Source of the DNA: Glandiceps talaboti
Lineage: Eukaryota > Hemichordata > Enteropneusta > Spengelidae
DNA: 64,000 nt
Reading direction: 5' to 3'
Assembly: GCF_964340395.1 (NCBI RefSeq)
Contig: NC_135560.1
Location: 2,601,501 to 2,665,500 of the forward strand
How positions within the stretch are numbered: position 1 is the first letter of the stretch; every line of letters begins with the position of its first letter. The notes under the pieces are model-generated. The model saw nothing but the letters and a program-made list of their open reading frames with translations, made no database searches and had not been told where the DNA came from. The position numbers and the translations under genes were made by a program. Shown here in pieces: positions 34,516 through 46,695 of the stretch.

Positions 34516-35899
34516 GCTCACTGTGAAGGCAACTGAAGGTCGCGAGTGAGGGCGTTCACCTTCGATTGCACCCTTCAGAAACAGTGTGTTAAGAAGATAG
34601 CGTAAGGTCTAGCAGCTAGACTACTCTAGCTGCAACTGAACATATTTTTTGAAAATGTTTTGTTACATGCATGTACATGTACATGTGTAATAAAGTAATT
34701 TACTTGTAATATCATCATATACATGTACATGTACAGTATTGCATCACCTGTGGGTGAACAAACATATGTTTTATAGTTGTATACATCATGATAAATCAGA
34801 TCAAATAGATTTATGAGTCTGCACCCCAACAAATCAGTGCCCTCAAAATTTATCACAATTCAAACCTGTTATTTCAATCATTCAATGGATAATATCAACC
34901 ACTGATTAACATATACAGTGTCTAATTATTGGTATTTTAACACTTTTCAGTGAAAATATTGTGGTTGTTTGATGAAAAAATGCTACTACAATTATAAACT
35001 AGTACAGTTTTAACATCATGACAGATTCAAAACCGAAGTTTTCGTTCAAGATTTAAACTTGTCACTCCAACATCTATGGATAATAATGTTTTTTTAATAT
35101 GACCAATATTAAGAGAATACATCTTTCGGAATTAGATGACAAGAAACTGTCCCAGTTGCAGCTAGTACGTGACCATTTTCCTATGTACAATGTATATGAC
35201 GGTACAAATGAGATAATAATATTTTTAACAGCTTTAACAATAATTACACCTCAATATTAAAATTAATTGATGGCATACACATAACTTGTCAAAATGTATT
35301 GTTATATGAACAGATCAGTGACACCTTGTGAGTACAGAGAGAGTATAAAAACAGTGAAATTTATATCCAGAGCTCTAATAGTACATATGTACATTGTATT
35401 CTTTATATCTATACAAATGTATGTGTACATCATCATCTTTTACCTCCATACATATTTTCACACATACACAGTACATGTATTGTACACCTGACTGTGACTA
35501 TATGCACGTAGGTACACTGTTTTTGTTAATTAATGGAGGTACATTGTACATGTAAGTTGATACATGTCAAATCTGTATTCTCCTGTTATTTTAATAGGGT
35601 CCTAACAACAAACTGTATAACAAACCTGTATCAAATACAAATGCTACATGTACATGTGTTATTCAAATGTCTACAGTGTACATGATGTACAGTGTATATA
35701 ACTTCAATTATGTACTGTCCAAGTATCTGTGTACCAAGGGTGGCAGGATGGACTGATCTTCATGAGTTTCACCTGACCCTAATTCATTATACAACCATCT
35801 GATACAAAGTATATCAGATATATATGTAAATCAGTTACACTTAGTGTGGTTTCAGCTGTTCACAGTATCTCTAAATCCCCATACATACAAATTCTATAT
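34516..35899. other. Intergenic sequence, no gene recognised
   Basis: GC-richer at 34520-34600 (GGTCGCGAGTGAGGGCG), then AT-rich with many ACATGTACATGT words. No coding similarity. Confidence 0.45.
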
Positions 35900-38800
35900 T
35901 TATAAAGACCAGTGTTATAACAGTAATACAGTATACAGACTCCTATATGTACATTTATAAAGACCAGTGTTATAACAGAAATACACAGTATACCGACTCC
36001 TATATGTATATTTATATAGACCAGTGTTATAACAGTAACACACAGTTTACAAGACTCCTATATGTACATTTATATAGACCAGTGTTATAACAGTAATACA
36101 CAGTATACAGACTCCTATATGTCCATTTATAAAGACCAGTGTTATAACAGTAACACACAGTATACAGACTCCTATATGTACATTTATATAGACCAGTGTT
36201 ATAACAGTAACACAGTATACAGACTCCTATATGTACATTTATATAGACCAGTGTTATAACAGTAACACACAGTATACAGACTCCTATATGTACATTTATA
36301 TAGACCAGTGTTATAACAGTAACACACAGTATACAGACTCCTATATGTACATTTATATAGACCAGTGTTATAACAGTAACACACAGTATACAAGACTCCT
36401 ATATGTACATTTATATAGACCATGCAGTGTTATAACAGTAACACACAGTATACCGACTCCTACATGTATACATGTACATTTATATAGACCAGTGTTATAA
36501 CAGTAACACACAGTATACAAGACTCCTATATGTACATTTATATAGACCAGTGTTATAACAGTAATACACAGTATACAGACTCCTATATGTCCATTTATAA
36601 AGACCAGTGTTATAACAGTAACACACAGTATACAAGACTCCTATATGTACATTTATATAGACCAGTGTTATAACAGTAACACACAGTATACAAGACTCCT
36701 ATATGTACATTTATATAGACCAGTGTTATAACAGTAACACACAGTATACAGACTCCTATATGTACATTTATATAGACCAGTGTTATAACAGTAACACACA
36801 GTATACAAGACTCCTATATGTACATTTATATAGACCAGTGTTATAACAGTAACACACAGTATACAAGACTCCTATATGTACATTTATATAGACCAGTGTT
36901 ATAACAGTAACACACAGTATACAAGACTCCTATATGTACATTTATATAGACCAGTGTTATAACAGTAATACACAGTATACAGACTCTTATATGTACATTT
37001 ATATAGACCAGTGTTATAACAGTAATACACAGTATACAAGACTCCTATATGTACATTTATATAGACCAGTGTTATAACAGTAACACACAGTATACAGACT
37101 CCTATATGTACATTTATATAGACCAGTGTTATAACAGTAACACACAGTATACAGACTCCTATATGTATATTTATATAGACCAGTGTTATAACAGTAATAC
37201 ACAGTATACAAGACTCCTATATGTATACATGTACATTTATATAGACCAGTGTTATAACAGTAACACACAGTATACAGACTCCTATATGTATATTTATATA
37301 GACCAGTGTTATAACAGTAATACACAGTATACAAGACTCCTATATGTATACATGTACATTTATATAGACCAGTGTTATAACAGTAACACACAGTATACAG
37401 ACTCCTATATGTATATTTATATAGACCAGTGTTATAACAGTAATACACAGTATACAAGACTCCTATATGTATACATGTACATTTATATAGACCAGTGTTA
37501 TAACAGTAACACACAGTATACAGACTCCTATATGTATATTTATATAGACCAGTGTTATAACAGTAATACACAGTATACAAGACTCCTATATGTACATTTA
37601 TATAGACCAGTGTTATAACAGTAACACACAGTATACAGACTCCTATATGTACATTTATATAGACCAGTGTTATAACAGTAACACACAGTATACAGACTCC
37701 TATATGTATATTTATATAGACCAGTGTTATAACAGTAATACACAGTATACAAGACTCCTATATGTACATTTATATAGACCAGTGTTATAACAGTAACACA
37801 CAGTATACAGACTCCTATATGTATATTTATATAGACCAGTGTTATAACAGTAACACACAGTATACAAGACTCCTATATGTACATTTATATAGACCAGTGT
37901 TATAACAGTAATACAGTATACAGACTCCTATATGTACATTTATATAGACCAGTGTTATAACAGTAACACACAGTATACAGACTCCTATATGTATATTTAT
38001 ATAGACCAGTGTTATAACAGTAATACACAGTATACAAGACTCCTATATGTACATTTATATAGACCAGTGTTATAACAGTAACACACAGTATACAGACTCC
38101 TATATGTATATTTATATAGACCAGTGTTATAACAGTAATACACAGTATACAAGACTCCTATATGTACATTTATATAGACCAGTGTTATAACAGTAACACA
38201 CAGTATACAGACTCCTATATGTATATTTATACAGACCAGTGTTATAACAGTAACACACAGTATACAAGACTCCTATATGTATATTTATACAGACCAGTGT
38301 TATAACAGTAACACACAGTATACAGACTCCTATATGTATATTTATACAGACCAGTGTTATAACAGTAACACACAGTATACAAGACTCCTATATGTATATT
38401 TATATAGACCAGTGTTATAACAGTAACACACAGTATACAGACTCCTATATGTATATTTATACAGACCAGTGTTATAACAGTAATACAGTATACAGACTCC
38501 TATATGTACATTTATATAGACCAGTGTTATAACAGTAACACACAGTATACAGACTCCTATATGTACATTTATATAGACCAGTGTTATAACAGTAACACAC
38601 AGTATACAGACTCCTATATGTACATTTATATAGACCAGTGTTATAACAGTAACACACAGTATACAGACTCCTATATGTACATTTATATAGACCAGTGTTA
38701 TAACAGTAACACACAGTATACAGACTCCTATATGTACATTTATATAGACCAGTGTTATAACAGTAATACACAGTATACAAGACTCCTATATGTACATTTA

Positions 38801-40491
38801 TATAGACCAGTGTTATAACAGTAACACACAGTATACAGACTCCTATATGTATATTTATATAGACCAGTGTTATAACAGTAACACACAGTATACAAGACTC
38901 CTATATGTACATTTATATAGACCAGTGTTATAACAGTAACACACAGTATACAGACTCCTATATGTACATTTATATAGACCAGTGTTATAACAGTAATACA
39001 CAGTATACAAGACTCCTATATGTACATTTATATAGACCAGTGTTATAACAGTATACACAGTATACAAGACTCCTATATGTACATTTATATAGACCAGTGT
39101 TATAACAGTAATACACAGTATACAAGACTCCTATATGTATACATGTACATTTATATAGACCAGTGTTATAACAGTATACACAGTATACAAGACTCCTATA
39201 TGTACATTTATATAGACCAGTGTTATAACAGTAATACACAGTATACAGACTCCTATATGTACATTTATATAGACCAGTGTTATAACAGTAACACACAGTA
39301 TACAAGACTCCTATATGTACATTTATATAGACCAGTGTTATAACAGTATACACAGTATACAAGACTCCTATATGTACATTTATATAGACCAGTGTTATAA
39401 CAGTAACACACAGTATACCGACTCCTATATGTACATTTATATAGACCAGTGTTATAACAGTAATACACAGTATACAGACTCCTATATGTACATTTATATA
39501 GACCAGTGTTATAACAGTATACACAGTATACAAGACTCCTATATGTACATTTATATAGACCAGTGTTATAACAGTATACACAGTATACAGACTCCTATAT
39601 GTACATTTATATAGACCAGTGTTATAACAGTATACACAGTATACAGACTCCTATATGTACATTTATATAGACCAGTGTTATAACAGTATACAAGACTCCT
39701 ATATGTACATTTATATAGACCAGTGTTATAACAGTATACACAGTATACAGACTCCTATATGTACATTTATATAGACCAGTGTTATAACAGTATACAAGAC
39801 TCCTATATGTACATTTATATAGACCAGTGTTATAACAGTATACAAGACTCCTATATGTACATTTATATAGACCAGTGTTATAACAGTAATACACAGTATA
39901 CAGACTCCTATATGTACATTTATATAGACCAGTGTTATAACAGTATACACAGTATACAGACTCCTATATGTACATTTATATAGACCAGTGTTATAACAGT
40001 ATACACAGTATACAGACTCCTATATGTACATTTATATAGACCAGTGTTATAACAGTAACACACAGTATACAAGACTCCTATATGTACATTTATATAGACC
40101 AGTGTTATAACAGTAACACACAGTATACAGACTCCTATATGTACATTTATATATACCAGTGTTATAACAGTAACACACAGTATACAGACTCCTATATATA
40201 CATTTATATAGACCAGTGTTATAACAGTAACACACAGTATACAGACTCCTATATGTACATTTATATATACCAGTGTTATAACAGTAACACACAGTATACA
40301 AGACTCCTATATGTACATTTATATAGACCAGTGTTATAACAGTAACACACAGTATACAGACTCCTATATATACATTTATATAGACCAGTGTTATAACAGT
40401 AACACACAGTATACAGACTCCTATATGTACATTTATATATACCAGTGTTATAACAGTAACACACAGTATACAAGACTCCTATATGTATAAC
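35900..40491. repeat. 57/58 bp minisatellite, about 80 copies (4.6 kb)
   Basis: The unit contains TATATGTACATTTATATAGA then CCAGTGTTATAACAGTAACA, CACAGTATACAGACTCC; insertion of one A gives 58 bp. Variants carry CATTTATAAAG, GTATATTTATA, or a GTATACATGTACATT extension. The extension recurs at 37223, 37346 and 37469, a 123 bp higher-order period. All open frames here are array products. Confidence 0.98.
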
Positions 40492-41164
40492 AAAGACTTT
40501 TATTTGGTGACATTTCCACTTGGTAAAATATCCTCAAGACACAATCTCACTGACAGGTCTTTTTACCTTGAATACAGTATATACATGTATGATATGTTGA
40601 ACAAAAGGAATACAAGATGTGATATTATTGATGAACATCATTTAACAGTACTATTCCATGACAAACCACATACATGTACAAACATGGTCTATCTGATGTT
40701 ACAGTAGCTGTGTAAGGGTTGCGATCTAACATTTAGATTTGATATCACCAGTTATGAAAAACTGCTAGATAAGAAATGCTAAAAATGTGTAAGCACAAAA
40801 TATTAGATGATATTGGATATTGGCAATAAGGATGCTGCATACAAATACACTGTACTGTTCAATTGTTGACTGAGAGGGTTCATGACCCAGACAGATTGTG
40901 ATATGCAAATCATGTTGCCATGAATCATCCAGAAGACATCTTCTATTTTCCGAGAGGGGTGGTCAGCCTCATGTGAGGATGTACAAGTGATGTGTGCAAT
41001 AACCATCAATAGTCAACAGTTGATCCTGGTATGTTCACAGGAGATTATCAAGCAGACATTCACAATGATTACATAGCAAGACATGAAACATGGTTTACAT
41101 TGTACATGTATTATTGTAACAGATGGTGAGTTGTCATTTACAACCGAGTTAAGACTTTATACTT
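40492..41164. other. Intergenic sequence with short unassigned open frames
   Basis: A 74-codon plus-strand frame (40483-40707) starts inside the array, and a 68-codon minus-strand frame lies at 40803-41009. Neither resembles a known family. Confidence 0.35.
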
Positions 41165-41490
41165 TTATTCCAGCCACGATCAAAGTTGAACAAAAAAATA
41201 TGGAATATATTATACTCTGTTTGTTATACATCACGACAACATGTGTCTATGTCACTGGTTCTGCTGTGTTCGAGATATCACTCAAAACGTTCAAAATTAC
41301 CATTTTTCTTTGATATTACTCATGCTGGTATAATTACATTCTTCAATATTTTTCTTCATTCAGCTGGAAAATACTCATGACGTAAGGGTTGTCACAATGA
41401 GTTGATAGAGGGGTAGTGACAAAGCCCCCTTAGGTCACTCATAATTTCCTTGGCTGAACGAAGAAATATACTGGTGAATAACATTTAAGT
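41165..41490 (-). mobile_element. Foldback repeat family, copy 3 (inverted)
   Basis: Reverse orientation relative to copies 1 and 2. It contains the complement of the GAACTAGTGATGTAGACA-type stretch, then the hairpin with TTTTTCTTCATTCAGCTGG and its partner near 41440-41465 (GCTGAACGAAGAAATATAC). Arms are more diverged than in copy 1. Confidence 0.55.
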
Positions 41491-41627
41491 ATATCCCTCC
41501 ATCAAATAGTTAAAAGCTATAAATTTATGGTAACAATAGTTGAATACGTAACATTTTTTGTAATCACATTATTGTTTTGTCAAAGTAGGCTCACAGATGG
41601 AAGTAGGGAGGTTTATTGGTGATTTCA

Positions 41628-42083
41628 CTTGTACAAAATATACAAGTATTTGCCATTCAGTTGGTTTATTGGGGTTTTCACTTGTACAAAATATACAAGT
41701 ATTTGCCATTCAGTTGGTTTATTGGGGTTTTCACTTGTACAAAATATACAAGTATTTGCCATTCAGTTGGTTTATTGGGGTTTTCACTTGTACAAAATAT
41801 ACAAGTATTTGCCATTCAGTTGGTTTATTGGGGTTTTCACTTGTACAAAATATACAAGTATTTGCCATTCAGTTGGTTTATTGGGGTTTTCACTTGTACA
41901 AAATATACAAGTATTTGCCATTCAGTTGGTTTATTGGGGTTTTCACTTGTACAAAATATACAAGTATTTGCCATTCAGTTGGTTTATTGGGGTTTTCACT
42001 TGTACAAAATATACAAGTATTTGCCATTCAGTTGGTTTATTGGGGTTTTCACTTGTACAACATATACAAGTATTTGCCATTCA
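41628..42083. repeat. 53 bp minisatellite, about 9 near-perfect copies
   Basis: The unit contains CATTCAGTTGGTTTATTGGG then GTTTTCACTTGTACAAAATA and TACAAGTATTTGC. Copies differ at only one or two bases, so the array is young. Because 53 is not a multiple of three, the frame rotates through all three phases. Confidence 0.98.
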
Positions 42084-42179
42084 CAATTACAAACAGTGCC
42101 TTGATAGATTACAGAGTCAAAGAATGTAATAAACATAATGCACTTAAACATCATTGTTTTGTTCCAGCCTGCTGGTCAA

Positions 42180-42469
42180 TAATACATCAACTTTAGTAAC
42201 TCAGACAGTAGTAATATTTACTGGTCAATAATACATAAACTTTACATGTACATTGTAGTAACTCAGACAGTAGCAATATTTACAGGTCAATAATATATCC
42301 ATCAACTTAAATAACTCACAGTAGTAATATTTACTGGTCAATAATATATCAACTTTAGTCACTCAGACATTATTTTAATTACTGGTCAATAATACATTAA
42401 CTTTCGTAGCTCAGACAGTAGTAATAATTACTTGTCAATAATACAAACTGAAATAACTAAAACAGTAGT
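42180..42469. repeat. Degenerate ~50 bp tandem repeat
   Basis: Units with CTGGTCAATAATACAT, then ACTTTAGTAACTCAGACAGT and AGTAATATTTA. One unit is split by, or duplicated around, the palindromic insertion at 42470-43032. Confidence 0.85.
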
Positions 42470-43032
42470 AATATTTACTTAAACAATAATGTACGCCCTC
42501 CCAGCCCATAATGGACGAAAGCAAACTTTGAACGACATAATGGGCGAGGCGACAGCCGAGCCCATTATGGAGTGCAAAGTTTGCTTGAGTCGATTATGGA
42601 CTGGGAGGGCGTACATTATTGTTATTATTTTATAGTTTTGCCAATTCCAGTGAATTTGTAGACCGAGAAACGCAAAACAACGTATAATATACACAGCGCT
42701 GAACATCGTCTGCCATGTTCGGCCCGGAAGCTGAATACTAATCATAGCGACACACGTACGTACACGTACACACACATATACACTTCAATGAACTGCTGTG
42801 AACACCAATTTGTTTCATTTTAATTTCAATCTTTTTAAAAACATTTTTGTGGTGTTTACCCCATAATTTCCCTGTTCTTTAATACCCACACCTTTATTGC
42901 CTTACAGACATAAGCTTGTATTGTTATGCTCGTTCCGGGGCCGCGATGCCCAATAACGGAGTACATTATCAGTAATAATGTACAGCGATGACGTCACAAA
43001 ATTTACTGGAATTGGTAATGCTATAATATAAT
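42470..43032. mobile_element. Composite palindromic insertion flanked by a 37 bp direct repeat
   Basis: A strong hairpin (42483-42622) has arms starting CAATAATGTACGCCCTCCCA and enclosing GAGGCGACAGCCGAG. It is followed by a second inverted pair (CCAATTCCAGTGAATTT at about 42642 and AAATTTACTGGAATTGG at about 43000). Identical 37 bp copies of a local repeat unit flank the whole (42433-42469 and 43033-43069). GC and CpG content exceed the surroundings. It looks like one or two nested non-autonomous DNA elements. Confidence 0.55.
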
Positions 43033-43069
43033 TGTCAATAATACAAACTGAAATAACTAAAACAGTAGT

Positions 43070-44016
43070 CAGGCATTTGTACTTGACATACATGTACATG
43101 TAGCATCTATATTCAGTCTACATCTAAATCTATACCAAACCAGACTGGTACCATAATTTGTGTAGGGAACCCTGGTAAAATGATTGGGGAACACAGGTTT
43201 ATTTTATGTGCTTACCGTCCGTAACAAAATGACTGACATTATAACACCTATTGTGTAAGAGTCATTTGAACCTCAGTCCAGCAAACATAAGACTAATGTA
43301 ATAATAATGCAGCTTTTCCTTTGGTGTTATGATTGTCACTTATTTGCACTAATAATAATCCTATAATCCTAGTATAAATGGTTGTCTATATCTGAAATCG
43401 TGTTGTTACAGTTTGATCTCGTAAAAAACATGCGATATTTGGTCGCAAGCTTTGTCATACTGCAATATGACCAAACCAGAGTCTGATTGGGCTAGTTACA
43501 CATCAATGCTACACCAGAAAATTAAATTAAAGTGATGGAGAAAGGCTAGCAAGCTACATGTACAAGTATAAACAGAGAGCTGAATGTCAAATATTGTTTA
43601 TTTTGTATACCCCAGTCTCCAATACATGTACATGTAGTATTTATTTTTTCAAATGCAACAAAAACAGCAGCAATTCAACAACACAGCAACAGGTGTTAGA
43701 TAGATCATGTTATGACCTACCTAATTCTTGCTAAAAATCACTCATTATAAATAAGGGTTGTTTGGAACAAAAAACTTTATCAGAGCATATCTCCCCTCAG
43801 CATGCTGCCATTTTGGTGTTGTTTTCAGTATTACAGTAGTTTTCTAGAAACTGCATCTTTGACATTCTCCAATACTTACTTTTTGTGTTAGATGCTAAAA
43901 ACTGTAAAAACCCAAGGTATCATTTTGCACAGTATACAACAGTCAACAGTCTTTGGAAAGAAGGGCGACACACAAGGTACATGTACGCTTTCTGGAGGAA
44001 CGTCACAGTATGCACC
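43070..44016. other. Intergenic sequence, no gene recognised
   Basis: No coding similarity. Open frames are short and unlike any family I know. Confidence 0.4.
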
Positions 44017-45140
44017 AGGATTAAAAGCCCTATTCGCATTAAATACAATAGGCGTTGCTAGTTTGTTGTTTGCTGGTCTGAGTTTGAACTTGGCATTGTG
44101 GCATATACATGTACATGTACTACAACAACATTATGTAAGAGTCATTTGGACTTGGCACTACGAAATATAAGAGTCATTTGAACTTGGCATTGTGGCATCT
44201 ACTCTAAGCAGGGGCATTTGAACTTGGAATTGTAGCATCTACTCTTTAGTAAGAGTCATTTGAACTTGGCATTGTGGTATCTACTCTAAGTAAGAGTCAT
44301 TTGAACTTGGCATTGTAGCATCTACTCTAAGTAAGAGTCATTTGAACTTGGCATTGTAGCATCTACTCTAAGTAAGAGTCATTTGAACTTGGCATTGTAG
44401 CATCTACTCTAAGCAGAGGTCATTTGAACTTGGCATTGTAGCATCTACTCTAAGTAAGGGTCATTTGAACTTGGCATTGTAGCATCTACTCTAAGTAAGA
44501 GTCATTTGAACTTGGCATTGTAGCATCTACTCTACATAAGTAATTTGAACTTGGTGTTGTAGCATCTACTAAATGTTTTAGAGTCATTTGAACTTGGCAT
44601 TGTAGCATCTACTCTAAGCAGAGGTCATTTGAACTTGGCATTGTGGTATCTACTCTAAGTAAGAGTCATTTGAACTTGGCATTGTAGCATCTACTCTAAG
44701 CGGAGGTCATTTGAACTTGGCATTGTAGCATCTACTCTAAGTAAGAGTCATTTGAACTTGGCATTGTAACATCTACTATGTGTATACATGTATATGTAAC
44801 TTGTAAGTCATTTCAACTTGACAGTAGGCACTGATATTAAAAGCGCTATTCGCACTAAATACAATAGGCATTGCTAGTCTGTTGTTTGGTGGTCTGAGTT
44901 TGAACTTGGCATTGCAGCATATACATTTGTACATGTACTATAATGCAAGAGTCACTTGAACTTGGCACTGTCTGAAGCATCTACTCTATGTAAGAGTCAT
45001 TTGAACTTGGCATTGTAGCATCTGATACATGTATACATGTATGTACATGTAAGTCATTTCAACTTGACATAGCATCTACTACAATGTACATATAACTTAT
45101 AAGGGTCATTTGAACTTGGCACTGTTGTATCTAATACTAC
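44017..45140. repeat. 41 bp minisatellite with embedded longer duplication
   Basis: The unit contains AGAGTCATTTGAACTTGGCA then TTGTAGCATCTACTCTAAGT; about 22 degenerate copies. A segment of about 95 bp containing AAATACAATAGGCGTTGCTA appears at 44040 and again at 44859 (GGCATTGCTA), so the array has been duplicated at a larger scale. Confidence 0.95.
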
Positions 45141-45394
45141 AACATGTATCTATCATTCCATCAGTCTTTTGAAAAAATATACTCTAGTAAAACCTGTGAT
45201 TTCAGTGTTACGATTGAGTAATATGAGGTGTTACAATGTATGTATATGTGGTACTGGCAATAATAAATACTAAATGTAGTTAGACAAATATCGCTACCAG
45301 TCTGTATGTACACTGTCCCCCCCCCCTCCCCACCACACATGTACACACATTCTACATGTAAGTGTATTGCCATATCCATCCCTTACCCTCCACT

Positions 45395-46695
45395 TCATAC
45401 TGCCACCTCCATCCCTCTCACCCCACCCTCCACTTCATGATATTTCCATCTCCATCCCTCTCACCCCACCCTCCACTACTTAATAATAATATTGCCATCT
45501 CCATCCCTCTCACCCCACCCTCCATGTCATGATATTGCCATCTCCATCCCTCTCACCCCACCCTCCACTACTTAATATTGCCATCTCCATCCCTCTCACC
45601 CTACCCTCCACTTCATGATATTGCCATCTCCATCCCTCTCACCCCACCCTCCACTTCATGATATTACCATCTCCATCCCTCTCACCCCACCCTCCACTTC
45701 ATGATATTGCCATCTCCATCCCTCTCACCCCACCCTCCACTACTTAATATTGCCATCTCCATCCCTCTCACCCCACCCTCCACTACTTAATATTGCCATC
45801 TCCATCCCTCTCACCCCACCCTCCACTTCATGATATTGCCATCTTCATCCCTCTCACCCCACCCTCCACTACTTAATATTGCCATCTCCATCCCTCTCAC
45901 CCCACCCTCCACTACATGATATTGCCATCTCCATCTGTCTCACCCCCACCCTCCACTTCATGATATTGCCATCTCCATCCCTCTCACCCCACCCTCCACT
46001 ACTTAATATTGCCATCTCCATCCCTCTCACCCCACCCTCCACTTCATGATATTACCATCTCCATCCCTCTCACCCCACCCTCCACTTCATGATATTGCCA
46101 TTTCCATCCCTCTCACCCCACCCTCCACTACTTAATATTGCCATCTCCATCCCTCTCACCCCACCCTCCACTACTTAATATTGCCATCTCCATCCCTCTC
46201 ACCCCACCCTCCACTTCATGATATTGCCATCTTCATCCCTCTCACCCCACCCTCCACTACTTAATATTGCCATCTCCATCCCTCTCACCCCACCCTCCAC
46301 TACATGATATTGCCATCTCCATCTGTCTCACCCCCACCCTCCACTTCATGATATTGCCATCTCCATCCCTCTCACTCCACACTCCACTACTTAATATTGC
46401 CATCTTCATCCCTCTCACCCCACCCTCCACTTCATGATATTGCCATCTCCATCCCTTTCACCCCATCCTCCACTTCATGATATTGCCATCTCCATCCCTC
46501 TCACCCTACCCTCCACTTCATGATATTGCCATCTCCATCCCTCTCACCCCACCATCCACTACTTAATATTGCCATCTCCATCCCTCTCACCCCACCCTCC
46601 ACTAATTAATATTGCCATCTCCATCTGTCTCACCCCCACCCTCCACTACTTGATATTGCCATCTCCATTTCCTCCCCCACCCTCCACTCCATGAT
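45395..46695. repeat. 43 bp pyrimidine-rich minisatellite, about 30 copies
   Basis: The unit contains ATATTGCCATCTCCATCCCT then CTCACCCCACCCTCCACT, with TTCATG and TACTTA alternating at the junction. A CCATCTGTCTCACCCCCACC variant recurs 388 bp apart (45932 and 46320). The array is extremely C-rich on the plus strand. Confidence 0.97.

Noticed and set aside
36062-40339. Cysteine- and tyrosine-rich repeat ORFs
   Set aside because: Fragments of the 57/58 bp array, open on both strands and cut wherever the unit length changes.
41597-42196. 199-codon ORF with repeated YWGFHLYKIYKYLPF
   Set aside because: 53 bp tandem array; the three frames show the same peptides rotating, as expected for a non-multiple of three.
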